DNA of 64,000 nucleotides from Calonectria ilicicola (GCA_020809705.1 CP085828.1:2914001-2978000), one strand, 5' to 3'; positions 10,974-22,809 are shown, numbered from the stretch's first letter. Notes: a model not told the origin generated them from the sequence alone. Numbers and translations: made by a program.

Positions 10974-11315
10974 CGTGAATAGCGCGTGTTCTCCTACGCG
11001 TCGGGGATGGTTCTTTACAAGGCTGTGGTTGAGGCTGAGACCGTGATGGGTTGGACTTTTTCAAGGTCGCGAAACTTGCCTTTTGGGGCTCTAGGCGATG
11101 GCCCACACAGAGCCGAGCCCGTGGGGCCGCTGCTTAATGCTCCCCCGCCATTGTAGCTATCACTACCCCGACTTCATCATAGATATAACCTCAATCCCCC
11201 ATAATGATGCCACAAGCTCATCTATATTTAATAAGAAATTGGCATTGAATACATCAAACAAACACACTGTTTATTGATTACTCCCCGCTTTACTGGAAGC
11301 TCTTTCCGTCACATC
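10974..11315. promoter_or_regulatory. Divergent promoter region POP5 / CnxE
   Basis: 342 bp separates the two start codons. It carries AT-rich stretches upstream of the CnxE start (tatttaataagaaatt near 11225) but no motif I can assign with confidence. Confidence 0.5.
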
Positions 11316-13444
11316 ATGGAGTCAGCTCCCTTGAAAGCCGCACTGCTTATCGTGTCAACCACAGCGGCCCAAGATGCCTCTTCCGACGCTTCAGGTCCCA
11401 TTCTAACACAGGTCTTGAAGGACGAAGGGGAGGGTAAATGGGAGGTATCGGAGACCAAAATCGTTTCCGATGATGTGCTTCAAATCCAGAGACAGATAAC
11501 AGCCTGGGCTGATGGTCCAGATGATATTAATCTGATTGTCACTACCGGAGGGACGGGTTTCGCCGTAGCTGATGGTACCCCCGAGGTAATATCTAAATAG
11601 CATCGACGTGGGTTTAAACTTGCTAAATACGAAAACCAGGCTGTTACTCCTTTGCTACACAAGCAAGCCCCAGGTCTTGTCCACGGAATGCTCGCAGCTT
11701 CGCTCCAAGTGACGCCTTGTAAGCTGGCCCACATGCTGGCTTCATGAACTCGGTTGGCTGATTATATTTTGCAGTTGCTATGATGTCCCGTCCTGTTGCC
11801 GGCGTCCGCAATAAATCCATCATCATCACACTTCCCGGTTCGCCAAAGGGTGCCAAAGAAAATCTACAGGCCATCATCAAGACGCTTCCCCACGCTTGTC
11901 TCCAAGCATCTGGTGCTAACTCGAGAAAACTCCACTCGGGTGGTGTCAAAAAATTGGAATCAGACGCAGGAATTACAGCTGGAGGAACTGACAAGTCGGA
12001 GTCTGCCAGTCAAGGTCACCACCATTGCCACCATCACCATGGGCATGGTCACGGCCACGGTCACGGCCACGGCAGTCTCGTTAGACATACAAATCCCAAC
12101 ACGTTATCAAATGACCCCTCACTTGGCCCTTCGAGGCGACATCGGGAATCCCCCTATGCGATGCACCCAGTGGACGATGCTCTTGCCATGATTGCTGAGC
12201 ATACACCAGAACCGACAGTTGTTACAGCTAAAGTCGACGTGAGTATTATTAACTCTGTCCTGGCGGAGGATGTAAAAGCAAAAGAGAACGTGCCCGCTTT
12301 CAGGGCAAGTATAGTCGATGGATATGCCGTCGTTGTTCCCAAGGATGGAAAATTGAGTGGCGTCTTCCCCGTGACCGCGGTGTCGCATGCTGCTCCTGGC
12401 CAGATCGGAACACTCAAGGAGGGCGAAATTGCGAGAATCACCACTGGGGCTCCTCTACCTCCTGGCGCAACTAGTGTCATAATGGTTGAGGATACAGTCC
12501 TCAAGACTATGACTGATGATGGCAAGGAAGAAAAAGAGGTGGAAATTCAAGTCGAAGGCGTCAAAGAAGGAGAAAACATTCGTGAAGTTGGAAGTGATAT
12601 CAAAGAAGGCACCACGATTTTGAACAAGGGAGAACTCATCTCAGGTGTTGGTGGTGAAATTGGTCTTCTTGCTGCTGTGGGAGTAGCCGAAGTAAAAGTC
12701 TTTCGTCGCCCAGTGGTTGGGATACTCTCAACAGGCGACGAGATCATCGAACACGATCGCGCTGGGCCCCTGAGGCTGGGGGAAGTCCGCGACACGAACC
12801 GTATTACACTCATGTCTGCCGCCAAAGAATGGGGCTTTGAGGTTGTGGACCTAGGTATCGCCAAGGATAAGCCGGGCACATTGGAAGAGACGCTGCGAGA
12901 TGGTCTCCGCCGCGCCGACTTCCTCATTACAACTGGTGGTGTCTCCATGGGCGAGCTGGATCTTCTGAAGCCCACCATTGAGCGTTCTCTTGGAGGCACA
13001 ATTCATTTCGGCAGAGTTGCCATGAAGCCAGGGAAGCCAACGACTTTTGCTACAGTTCCCTTTAAGAGCAACGAAGGAGAGCGCTTGAACAAGGCCATCT
13101 TCTCACTGCCGGGCAACCCAGCGTCAGCTCTTGTTACATTTCACTTGTTCGTGCTTCCATCGCTTCACAAGCTGGCAGGTATATCGCCTGTCGGTCTTCC
13201 CAAGGTCCCAGCGACCCTTTCGCATGATTTCCCCCTTGATCCCCGACCTGAATACCATCGCGTTGTTGCAAGCGTCGGCAAGGATGGCCTCCTTTGGGCA
13301 ACGAGCACTGGTGGCCAGCGAAGCTCGAAGGTAGGAAGCCTTAGATCGGCAAATGCGCTGGCGTGCTTGCCCAGCGGCAAAGGAAAATTGGAAAAGGGTA
13401 CAAAAGTCGACGTTTTATTGCTGAGTGCTGTCCGACCAGCTTAG
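11316..13444 (+). CDS. cnxE: Molybdenum cofactor synthesis fusion protein (MogA-MoeA, gephyrin type)
   Basis: Exons 11316-11585, 11640-11718 and 11775-13444 give 672 aa. The N-terminal G domain (~1-165) adenylates molybdopterin and the C-terminal E domain (~245-672) inserts molybdate; both are needed for nitrate reductase and other Mo enzymes. G-domain signatures: LIVTTGGTGFAVADGTPE, then across intron 1 AVTPLLHKQAPGLVHGML, and across intron 2 MSRPVAGVRNKSIIITLPGSPKGAKE. E-domain signatures: FRASIVDGYAVV, GAPLPPGATSVIMVEDT, GILSTGDEI, TTGGVSMGELD and SLPGNPASA. Domain order is G then E, as in gephyrin. The linker holds a striking His-rich tract at ~198-216 (separate entry). The start at 11316 (MESAPLKAALLIVSTTA) is chosen because the fold begins there; an in-frame ATG at 11274 would add 14 residues. 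Confidence 0.95.
12018..12075 (+). repeat. cnxE: His/Gly-rich coding repeat in the CnxE linker
   Basis: Repeated CAC/CAT codons, then alternating GGC/GGT and CAC codons, encode HHHCHHHHGHGHGHGHGHG between the two catalytic domains. The DNA is a short near-perfect hexamer repeat (ggtcac/ggccac), so length variation is expected. Metal binding is an inference from composition. Confidence 0.85.
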
Positions 13445-13775
13445 CATCATGACTGGGGCATGGATGGATACAAAGCTAAACGCTGATATCAAAATTGATT
13501 TAAATAGCATCAAAACCTGTGATTTATCGAGAATACGTGACGCATCTCCCTATATAGGATCGCAATCCCAACATAATTTAGCTGCCTTTCACCTCCACGT
13601 GATGTACACTGCCACTTCCAAGGGTTACTGGTACAGTCCATAAAGACATCCTTCCGAGCCATTCTTCCAAACGCCAGACCAAATATTATTGGCGCAATGC
13701 ATGCGTGCACTCCTTTGTAGTCGGAGCAGAGGGACCGATGCTGAGTCTAGGTCGCCGCGATGTATGTATGTTCGT
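13445..13775. other. Convergent 3' spacer between CnxE and VMA16
   Basis: 331 bp holding the 3' ends of both genes. Nothing else is recognisable. Confidence 0.5.
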
Positions 13776-14605
13776 TTAAGCAGCCTTGCCGAACTCGAAG
13801 GCCTTACCGGAGACGAGGAGGCCGATGATGAGACCGAACAGACCCAGCACGGAGCTGAAAATCTCGATGACAAGAATCTTGACAAACCTAGAAGAAAAAG
13901 AAGCATAAGTATTGGGGATTTCGAGGGGACGAGAATCGCGCGGGTAATGACGTACAGAGACGCGTCTGCCGCGTCGGCGAGAGCAGCACCGCTACCGTTG
14001 ATGCCGACAGCGACACCACAGACCAGATTGCATAGACCGACAGTTAGACCAGACCAAAACAGCGCATATCCGGTGTAGTAGGAGTTGGGGGAGTAGATCT
14101 CTGGGCCCTGGACGATGTTGACCTTGGCGGAAAAGACGATGGCCATGATGACGCCGTAGATGGCAACGACTTCGCAGAAGATGATGGAGATGAGGTTCTT
14201 GGTACGGATACGCGGGGCCTTGACGCCAGCGCCGAGGATGGACGAGCCGGTGATGAAAATACCCCTGTGAAACTGAGTTAGATGGATGGATTCTCTCGAG
14301 ATAAGGATTGATGGTGGTGACGGAGACCATCGCCATCTGCAGCAATTGGGGGTAACACGCACCATGCTGCGCCAACAACAGAAAGACCGATGCAAAGGGC
14401 GATACCGAGATCAGCCCAGACGTAAGGAGAAACAGATTCTAGAAAAGCGCCGACGTTGAAAGCCTCTCCGTCTCCAGTGAAGAGCATATCTATTGACGCA
14501 AGTCGTCAGTGTGATGAACTCCGGAGCCAGGGAGTAAGGGTGCCTACACGCTCCCACCAGGGTGACGAACGACCCAATGCCGCCCATTCCGTACATGAGA
14601 CTCAT
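13776..14605 (-). CDS. VMA16: V-type ATPase proteolipid subunit c''
   Basis: Exons 14605-14548, 14489-14363, 14264-13956 and 13887-13776 give 201 aa. Subunit c'' is part of the proton-carrying ring of the vacuolar ATPase Vo sector. Junctions rebuild family sequence: [52 protein letters not shown] and [40 protein letters not shown]. The essential membrane carboxylate is Glu93 in [18 protein letters not shown]; a second Glu (~173) lies in the last helix. Several hydrophobic helices cover nearly all of the protein. It shares a 405 bp divergent promoter with TOA2 and its 3' end lies 331 bp from that of CnxE. Confidence 0.95.
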
Positions 14606-15010
14606 GGCGACGGCTCTGAATTATTTGAATCGACAATGATTAAAGGAATGCGTCGATGTCGAGGGGCGTTGACGATTCGAGGGGTCCTGGTCATAAAGAG
14701 AGCTGTCCAAGAGCTCCTGTCTAAGCTGGCTCCAGTGATGCGGCTTCACAGGCAGCTGGAAATTGTACCGACGTCACATGATGTTGTGTGGCTGGTAAGA
14801 TCGAGGCTGGTGACGCGGGAAGCAAGCGCACGGCTTAGTCATGTGGAACTGCGCCTCACCCGTCGCACGTTCCCCCTCTCCAGGCACCGCCTTTCGTAAC
14901 TTGGCTCCGGCATCATCCAAGAAACGGGCGCCTCGAATCGCAAACTCGACTTCTTGGAACGGACGGTCCACAAAGAATCTCTCAACACACGGACAGACCC
15001 TGTTGACAAG
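14606..15010. promoter_or_regulatory. Divergent promoter region VMA16 / TOA2
   Basis: 405 bp between the start codons. A CRE-like core with an adjoining TCATGTGA-type E-box half (gacgtcacatgat) sits near 14770, and a second tcatgtgg occurs near 14837. Function is not shown by sequence alone. Confidence 0.5.
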
Positions 15011-15477
15011 ATGGCCTCTGGCGCGCAATCTTTCTACGAGCTTTACCGCCGTAGCAGGTACTGCGCCGCTTGCTCACACTGCTCTGCTATACCCGACTGA
15101 CCTAGTTGTTTCGCAGCATCGGCCTGGCGCTTACAGATACGCTTGACGATCTCATTAGCGATGAGCGCATCAACCCCCAGCTGGCGATGAAGATTCTGGG
15201 CAACTTCGATCAGGCCATCACCGAGGCCTTGCAGAAGAACGTCAAGGCGCGATTGCAATTCAAGGTGGGTTTCACCGTCTCGCGCGGGTTTGGATAAGTC
15301 ACAGGATACTGATGGAGCATGGCCAATTAGGGGAGCCTCGACACGTACCGATTCTGCGACGAAGTTTGGACCTTCCTCATCAAGAACGTGACTTTTAAGA
15401 TGGATAACGGCAGCCAGTCGGTGACGGCGGACAAGGTTAAGATCGTCAGCTGCAACGCCAAGAAGCCAGAGCAGTAG
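15011..15477 (+). CDS. TOA2: Transcription initiation factor IIA gamma (small) subunit
   Basis: Exons 15011-15057, 15117-15264 and 15331-15477 encode 113 aa, the usual size of the TFIIA small subunit, which stabilises TBP on promoters. The N-terminal helical part reads [20 protein letters not shown] then [23 protein letters not shown] and [25 protein letters not shown]; the C-terminal beta-barrel strand region follows ([21 protein letters not shown]). Both junctions fall inside conserved motifs and restore them exactly (RRS|SIGL, QFK|GSLDTYR). It is divergent from VMA16. Confidence 0.96.
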
Positions 15478-16110
15478 AAGGCTACACGATGGAAGACGGA
15501 GAGCGCAAGCGTGGATCATAATCGAATGGATCTTTTATCGATGCTACGGCTACAAATTGGGCACAAGCCAACGACTGAATTGGGGGAATTTGCATTGGGC
15601 GGCGTCTGGATTATGAGATTCGATACACACACGGCAGGATGGATATGTTAACTGCCGAGGGATGACGGGCCACTTGCTTTACATTGCTTTTCTGAAAAAG
15701 ACATGCAGCTTAGGGGTCTTTCAAGGGATTTTGAAGTTTGCTTGTTTTATTAAGACTTCTCATCAACTCGACGAAATTAGAATGGCAGATTGATTATTCG
15801 CGTCATTGATATGAACCCCAACATGCTGCTCAGTGATTGACCCCATTCCGTTCCCCAGATTTTGGCCAGTGGTGCCCTGGCTCGACCGATCAGGGGGGCC
15901 CCGACCGCCAACACCCACTGTGGCCCAACACAACCTCCGCCGGGGCCAGCCACTGCTGAGCAAACCATCCACGTAGGCCAAGTCCGTTATCAAGCATTTG
16001 CCCAGATCTCAGCGGATCCGACCGTCCCGGCATCATCAGGGATCCTGCCATCAAGTCCGAACAGTGCTATTACTTGCCGGCCCAGCGCCCACTCCTGTCC
16101 TGCCGCCGCC
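15478..16110. other. Spacer between TOA2 and the TMEM42-like gene
   Basis: 633 bp containing the TOA2 3' end and the promoter and leader of the next gene, both on the plus strand. Short frames lack conserved features. Confidence 0.5.
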
Positions 16111-17020
16111 ATGGTCCGGAAACGCCAAACCGCAGCCCAGAAGTCGCCGCCGTCCAGCGACACCACCACGTCTCGTACCTCAGTGTCCTCGGCGGATGAA
16201 GCTATGTCGTCCTCATGGAGCGGCCGCACGCAATGGATGTTTTTCGCAGTAGCTAGTGGCGCATGCGCTGCGTTTAATGGTGTATTCGCCAAATTGTAAG
16301 CAATGCTTTTCTTCTTCTTTTTTTGCTATTCTTGCTCGGTCTTGTCCTTTGCTCCTACACGGAGCTACACAATTGATTCTGCTATTTATGCTTGTTTTTA
16401 TTAAGGGCTCACTTTCGTTGGAAGTGAAATACTGACACACGTATGCCGCAGAACCACGACGGAACTCACCACAAGCATGTCCCATGCGATTGCTGGCTTT
16501 TTTGGACTCTCATCCATGGAGAACACCGTTGAAGTTGCGGTGCGTATTGTAAGTTATACGGCAGCACCGTTCCTCATACTCTTCTCTCGGCGCTCTTCTC
16601 ACGCCCATTTAGTTCTTCTTCGTTCTTAACCTGACCTTCAATGGCGTCGTAAGTATATCCAATCAACATTTGCCTGTCCCATTGTTGATGCTGACAAGAA
16701 TGATTTCCTAGATGTGGACTCTTTTTACAAAGGCGCTTGCTCGTGGCACATCCACCACCCAAGTCTCCATTATGAACACATCGACCAATTTTGTCGTGAC
16801 GGCGCTGCTTGGCTTCTTCATCTTTTCAGAGTCCCTACCACCCCTTTGGTGGGCCGGCGCTGCGCTGTTGGTTGCAGGCAACGTCATCGTCGGAAGCAAG
16901 GATGAGAGCAAGCAAGAATCTGAAGGTGAAAATGAGGGCGAAAATGTGTCCCTCCCGGAGCAGCTCGAAAGGAGAGATAGCGAAGATGAAGATGTAGACG
17001 AAGATGTTCCTCTTATATAA
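16111..17020 (+). CDS. Small four-helix membrane protein, TMEM42 / EamA-like
   Basis: Exons 16111-16295, 16452-16548, 16613-16648 and 16712-17020 give 208 aa. Exon 3 is only 36 nt. The protein has a Ser/Thr-rich cytosolic N-terminus (~1-40) and hydrophobic segments WMFFAVASGACAAFNGVFAKL, FFFVLNLTFNGVMWTLFTKAL, FVVTALLGFFIFSESL and PLWWAGAALLVAGNVIVG, followed by an acidic tail (EDEDVDEDVPLI). The VSIMNTSTNFVVTALLGFFIFSE pattern resembles one half of a drug/metabolite (EamA) transporter, as in TMEM42. Substrate unknown. Junctions are supported by frame and by continuous helices; the transport role is an inference. Confidence 0.8.
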
Positions 17021-17214
17021 ATATTCTAGATTGGGCATGCTTGGCAAGAAAATTTATATAATATGCTTCACTCCATGCAGATCACTTTTGTATCACAGGT
17101 ATTCAATTCAAACTAGCCACTCGCCAACGCCAACCCAAGATCCGCGCTATCCTCTGACATATCATTGCACCAGACGAGAAGGGATACAGAATAATAAGGA
17201 CTAATATAGGGGGT

Positions 17215-19961
17215 TTACAGTCGTCGGCTCTCCAATTCAACGCCCTCATCTGCAGCGTCTTCATCACCGTCCAAGATTTGCGCACCTCTTGCACTTGGTC
17301 GATCCTCATCAAACGACCCGCTGAGCCGAATTCTGCCACCCGACACAGTTGATATCTTGCCCGAAACCCAAAAACCTGTCCGGCGGAATAGGTTCCAGAG
17401 CTGTTCTTGCCACTCTATAATACGTCGATCATCCTTCGGGTTCTCAGCTGCTTCGACCTTGAATTGATACTTGAGACAATCCTTGACCGTGACTAGGCCG
17501 GTGAGTTTGCCGTGGTATTCAATCAAGATAACACGGGGTCCAATCTTTTGGAATAGTTCCATGACAGTTTCCAAAGATAGACGGGGATGGGCTGTGACGG
17601 GGGTCGAATCAACGTATCGGCTGAAATCAAGAGTTGAGGAACCAGATGACTCGCCCGCAGTTGTCACTGAGGGTGTTATCGGCGTTATGGGAGGGTGATT
17701 GACAGGTGATGCTGAGAAGACACATTTTGCCGTACCACTGATTGGCATCCCTCGACTGATGCGGTCTACAGCATACCGTAACTCTGTACGGCCGATATAG
17801 CCGACCAAGATCTTTGATGTGTTATCCTCAACCACGGGGAAGCCTTGGTATCGATCATCAGCGAGCAGCCGCTCAACCTCCCCAAGCGTTAATCCATGGA
17901 CTGGTATCGTTACCATGGAGGTTCTCATAACTTGCGAGACGGGCACTCCAAAGTTGTGTTCCTCCTTGTTGTCGAGGAATGGGAATCCACTGAACCAAAT
18001 CATGCGATCAGCAATGCCTCCTTTTCCTCCAACCAATTCGCTAACAGCCTTGGTAACACCAACGACAATCATCGTCGGCAAGATATAATTCAAGGCACCG
18101 GTAAGCTCGAACATGATAACCACAACCGAAACAGTAATGTGCATGATACCACTAAGTGATGCAGCAGCTCCCAACAAGGCATATGTGCCTGGTGTAATAC
18201 ATGGTTCATCCGGCTTGCAAGCAGAAAAAAAGCTGCTCGTTGGGTTGGCTTCATGAATCACCTGTACAATGATGCCGACGGTTCGCCCAAAAGAGGCTCC
18301 AACAGCCATCGAGGGCACGAAAATACCTGCCGGTACCTTGCATCCATAGCTCACAATGACGAGCAGGACTCGCAGTATAGTAGCTAAGATCAACAAGATG
18401 ATGTTCCATGTTCGCTCATCAGGGTCGCAAAGGCCGTGGTAGGATTCTTTTCCGCGGCACTCTGAGAAGAGAATTTCCATGCTCTCTGTCATGTCAATTT
18501 TCAAGAAGGCGTTGGGATATGCGATGATGGCGGTGCATGCAGCAAGGAGGGTCGCCTCCAGGATGGCATACTGGCCCAAATACTTCTTCCGGAATGTTTG
18601 AACGCGCAAGTTCCATTTTATAACAAAGGCTCCGTATAAGCCTCCGAATATTCCAAGGAAGATGTAAAATATGATTTCGAAGAAGTGCCAGTCATTTTTG
18701 TACTCGACTTGGAACATGACCAACTGACCAGTTCGGAAAGGGTTCATGGCTGCAAGAGTCGCCGTTGCAACCAGGGCGCAAAAGTAACTGCGCCAAAGCG
18801 TCTTGAGGGGAAAGTAATTAGACATTTCCTCGAGGGAGAATAGGACACCTCCAATGGGACTGCCAAAGGCTACGGCAACACCAGCTGCCGCTGAAGCACT
18901 GAGAATCTCGCGAGTTTTGGAGGCGTTTCGCTTATACTTGTCAAATAGTCTTGAAATGACATTTCCCGTACATACAGCATAATGGACACTGGGGCCCTCT
19001 TTACCGACTGAAAGGCCCGATGCAATAGCTAGAGGGAGACACAGTGACTTGATGAGTAGAGTTCGGAAACCAAGGAAGCCCTTCATGACGAAGCCGGCGA
19101 TGATACACTTGATTTCAGAAATACCAGAGCCAGCAGCATAGGGAGCAAACGACTTGACCAATGTGGCAGCAATGAAGGCAAAGAATGTCTATAGCGTGTC
19201 AGTGGTCTCATCATGCAAGCAAGTAGATAAAATTCATACCCCGAATAAGAAGTAAAGGAGATAGTTTACGGCCGTAAGACCAGTCCATGGATGCCATTGA
19301 GGGCAGCCTGTATCTTGTTAGTTGAAAGTGGAAAGGTGGCACACTTTTATAGCTTACCATTTTCCTCTCCCCAGCAGCAGAAGTTCTCATTGAGATAAAA
19401 TCCAGTTTCACAGTATCCCATCTTAATATCCGCTAGCCACTCAGTGACAATGTTGAGGAGCGCAGCATTCAGCCCAATAGCTATGCCAACAAGAGTCACA
19501 ACGAGCCACCCTTGAGCAGCATCGTAGCTCCTCCATAGATGATATCTCCAGCCAGGTTGGCCATGGTCGTAGAGCCCGATGGCTTGTTTCCTCCGAGATT
19601 TGCGCCTTGCATATTCTCGCGCCGCATCCTGCACCCAGTCTAGCGATCCAGGTTAATACTCGAGGTCTCGTTCGGTGTCGGCTGGTGGTGCGCATGCGCA
19701 TACATACCTATCGTAGAAAAGTCCTAAAATAAATCAGTCAATTGTAATTGTTATAGATCTGCGTACGGAATGGCTCACTTCGTATCTCTTAATCTCGGCA
19801 ATCTCCTCCTCCATCAAACCATGGCCTGCGTGGCCTCTGGCCGGGTCACCACCCTGCTCAGTATTGGAGACGGCTTCGGATAGACGAGAAGAAATGGAGG
19901 AAGGTCGCCGTGACAGCCCGTGGGGCGTCAGGGTGGTTAAAGAAGGCGATGGCAAGCTCAT
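17215..19961 (-). CDS. GEF1: CLC-type chloride channel/exchanger (GEF1-like) with CBS pair
   Basis: Exons 19961-19779, 19723-19708, 19639-19358, 19307-19240 and 19188-17215 give 840 aa; exon 2 is a 16-nt microexon (D-F-S-T-I plus one base). Fungal CLC proteins of this class move chloride in Golgi/vacuolar membranes and support copper and iron handling and pH. CLC selectivity-filter motifs are present: GSGISEIK, GKEGPSVH (contains the gating Glu) and GIFVPSMAVGASFGR. YFPLKTLWRSYF and LLGAAASLSGIMHITVSVVVIMFELTG also match. Two CBS domains follow (from ~SQVMRTSMVTIPVH and from ~HPRLSLETVMELFQKIGPRVILIEYHGKLTG). All expected residues are present. Start 19961 (MSLPSPSLTTLTPHG) is the first in-frame ATG that avoids the atypical Arg/Pro-rich extension upstream. 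Confidence 0.93.
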
Positions 19962-20867
19962 GGCTCGGGGCGGGTTCGCATGGTCGCGGTCTCGAGGGGC
20001 TCGAGGCGAAGGTGGCAGGGGCCGCAGACAGCGACGCCAGCCAGAGCAGGAGGGGAGGATCACGCAATGGACGAGAAATATACGCAGAGCACTGGGCGAT
20101 TAGCAACAATGTTGGGATTAAAGCACAAGAGCAGCCAGGGTCAGGTGAGGTGTTGTTGGGCGCTGCGCAGAATCAGAGCTGTCTTCCTTCGTTTGTAAAC
20201 TGGCCGCTCTGCTGCATGAAACTGCATGTGCACAAGGGACTCGATCCGGCAGCCTGGACTGGTACCAGCATCAGTGCTACAGTGCGCGGCTCCAGCTGTG
20301 GCTGAAAGCTCCCTCACAGCCACAAGGTCGCGTTTAGTGGTTGCAGTGGGCGAGGGTGCAAGGGCCCATTGTGTTTATGCTCGCGTGTCGGCGCCTGTTG
20401 GAGAGCTCTGCACCCTGACCTTTTGATTCACATTTAGCACACGACAAATCCGAAAGACCATCGCCAGCTTTCACGGGATCTTTTATCAGTATCTTTCCTT
20501 ATCAAATAATACCTCACCCCATACTTGTGCAAGGCTGTTCCTCTCTTGTACTTGAACTGTGAGACCGTCCCCCACGGGGCATCCAAAGGTGAGCCAACGA
20601 CACGATATGACAAAGCCAACTTCAACTTCAATGCCACATGCCTTCTTTTCTACCATTTATTGTGCCATTTGATTATGATTACGGATTCCGACTCTTGGTT
20701 TCCTATTCTATTCCCATTCAAAAGGATATGAGGATCATCACAACATCTCAGCTTCACCTGAAAATCACATCTTGATCCAGTTCGCCATGGCGGTGCTAAC
20801 AAACCACAGACAGGACCAACTATTTTGCCCTCGTATTTAAGCTACTCACGGCTTAAACTCTTCAGCC
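19962..20867. promoter_or_regulatory. Divergent spacer CLC gene / histone-fold gene
   Basis: 906 bp with both promoters. Contains many short overlapping frames on both strands with biased Arg/Gly composition but no conserved domain, so I read it as non-coding. Confidence 0.5.
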
Positions 20868-21574
20868 ATGCCTTACAACACCACCGCCATCCCCCCTAGA
20901 AAGGAGCCCACGGGCACAACTCAGCTCCCTCGTATGCTCTCCCTTTCTTTTAATTACACCCCTCTTCCTGCAAAATCCGATGACCTGACCCACCTCTAGT
21001 TTCAAGAGTGAAAAAGATCATTGCCCAAGATCCCGATATTCACATTTGCTCAAATAATGCCGCCTTTGTGATAACTCTTGCTGCTGTGAGCCCTCTGAAA
21101 CCTCACCTGTAGTTCGCACACTAAAACTCTTCAAAGGAAATGTTTGTTCAGCATCTTGCCGAGGAGGCTAACACCCAAGCTAAGCTCGAACGCAAACCTC
21201 GCCGTAACATTCAATACAAGGACGTCGGTATGCTCACACCCTGTTGATGCCCAGCTTTTACCATCATGTACCTCTAACGTACCTTCGCAGCCAATGCCAT
21301 CTCACACCAAGACAACCTCGAATTTCTTGAAGATGTTGTCCCAAAAACTGTCCCCTACAAAAAAGTCAAGGCCGCCGCCAGCGCAACTCAGGCCCGGCTT
21401 CGTGGCGAGAATGTGACCGACGATGCACCGCCCAAGGCCAACGGCAACGGCAAATCGAAGGTCAACGGCTCTCGTGCCGAAGAAAACCGAGATGACCCTA
21501 ACGCCCAGCTAGAACTGGAAATGCGGCAAGCGGCAAACGCAAACCGTGATGGGGACGTGGCCATGACCGGATAG
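20868..21574 (+). CDS. Histone-fold protein of the Dpb3 / CHRAC-15 / POLE4 type
   Basis: Exons 20868-20931, 21000-21085, 21137-21227 and 21291-21574 encode 174 aa. Proteins of this H2A/NF-YC-like group pair with a Dpb4-type partner in DNA polymerase epsilon and in ISWI/CHRAC chromatin remodellers. The fold spans ~20-100: LPLSRVKKIIAQDPDI (helix 1), CSNNAAFVITLAAEMFVQHLAEEA (helix 2) and RRNIQYKDVANAISHQDNLEFLEDVVP (helix 3 region). Each intron interrupts the fold and each junction restores it (LPL|SRVKK, LAA|EMFVQ, DVA|NAIS). The C-terminal half is low-complexity, charged and Asn/Ala-rich, ending DGDVAMTG. Whether it is Dpb3 or the remodeller subunit cannot be decided from sequence alone. Confidence 0.88.
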
Positions 21575-21811
21575 GAGAGCATCATGCCCACGAGAATCAA
21601 ACCAGTGAAAAGTAGCCAGGCGGCTGGATCGCGTGGACGACAAAGACGCGTGTGATGTAGATTGTGAGAGTAAAATACACTACGCGGTAGTTAGGCTCGC
21701 TTAGGCTGCGAGCTGGTGTGAACATGAATAAACTGAAATCCTCTTCCCTGGCCTGTCTTTTATTTTGTCGGGTTCCCCAAATAGGCGATGAAATATTTGT
21801 TACGGTTCCGT

Positions 21812-22809
21812 TTATTCCTCCATAGCATCTCCATGAATTCCAGATGGCAACCGGCCCTCGTTCAACTCCTTCTCCAACGCAATGATTTCCTGCAGGCTCG
21901 TGGCCTTCTTGATTCGGTCTTGTAATCGCTTCTTCTCGGCGTCTGTGAGCTTTATTCTAGACAGCTTAGACGGCGCTGCCGAGCCGCTAGAAGAGGTATC
22001 AAAGGTGGTGGTCTTTGTGCCCATGATCTATAAAATAGTCAGCTCCCGCATTGAATGTACCCAGAGAGGTGATACAGAACATACCTTCGAGGCCAATGCC
22101 GTTGGCTCCTCTACGGTACCAAACAGCTCTCGTCCCTTCTCTCTCTCGGCTTCCTTGACCTTTTCATAGTCGAGGAACCTCACAGAGGGGCACCTCCAAA
22201 GAACCCAGTACCTATAGTGCTACATTTTGGTCAGCTCGGATTGCTTCTCAGTTGAAACTATGCACGTGTTCCCAACTCACCTCCTTCTTCGTAACTGGGT
22301 TGTCGGCCAGCACGAGGTGTGTCAATCGAGGGAACGACCCCAGCGCGTCCAAATCTGCCAGCTCCACCAAGTTGTTCGACGACAGCACCAAGTTCGTCAA
22401 GCTGGGAAGGGCCTTGGCCAATGAGGGCTGGATGCTAGCGACGCGATTGCGCGCAAGAAGAAGGGTCGTTATACGGGGCGAAAGGGGGAAGTTTCCCAGG
22501 ACTTGGATGTCGTTGTCGGTGAAGTCGATGGCATCGTGTGGCTGTCGGTGAGCAGCGAGTTAGCTAGATGTTCCAATAGAAGCACGGGCAAGAGAGGAGC
22601 ACTTACGCCAGCAACACCCAAGTTCTCAATCGCAGGAATTCTGTGTCCTATTTACGCCGCGAAGACGATTGTATCAACTCTGCCCTTTTATACGATCAAA
22701 AGTGTAGCATCTGCTCTTTTCACAACGCACCTCGGAGATCAAGCTCTCGTTCCTTCAGAGGATTGAGATAGGACAGGGAATCCCGAATAAGATCGGCGGT
22801 CAGCCGCAT
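21812..22809 (-). CDS. LEA1: U2 small nuclear ribonucleoprotein A'
   Basis: Exons 22809-22731, 22647-22607, 22541-22281, 22219-22085 and 22027-21812 encode 243 aa. U2A' binds U2B'' and the U2 snRNA stem-loop IV in the spliceosome. The start MRLTADLIRDSLSYLNPLKERELDLRG and the leucine-rich repeats (AIENLGVAG, AIDFTDNDIQVLGNFPLSPRITTLLLARN, LPSLTNLVLSSNN, FPRLTHLVLADNPVTKKEHYR) are diagnostic, followed by the LRR cap RYWVLWRCPSVRFLDYEKVKEAER. The C-terminal exon has a basic helical segment (DAEKKRLQDRIKKATSLQEI). A 41-nt exon 2 is required by the frame. Note the 5' leader of about 200 bp above 22809 is open in one frame but unlike the family. Confidence 0.95.

Noticed and set aside
11403..12525. 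Minus-strand frames opposite CnxE
   Set aside because: Shadows of the CnxE coding strand; no domain.
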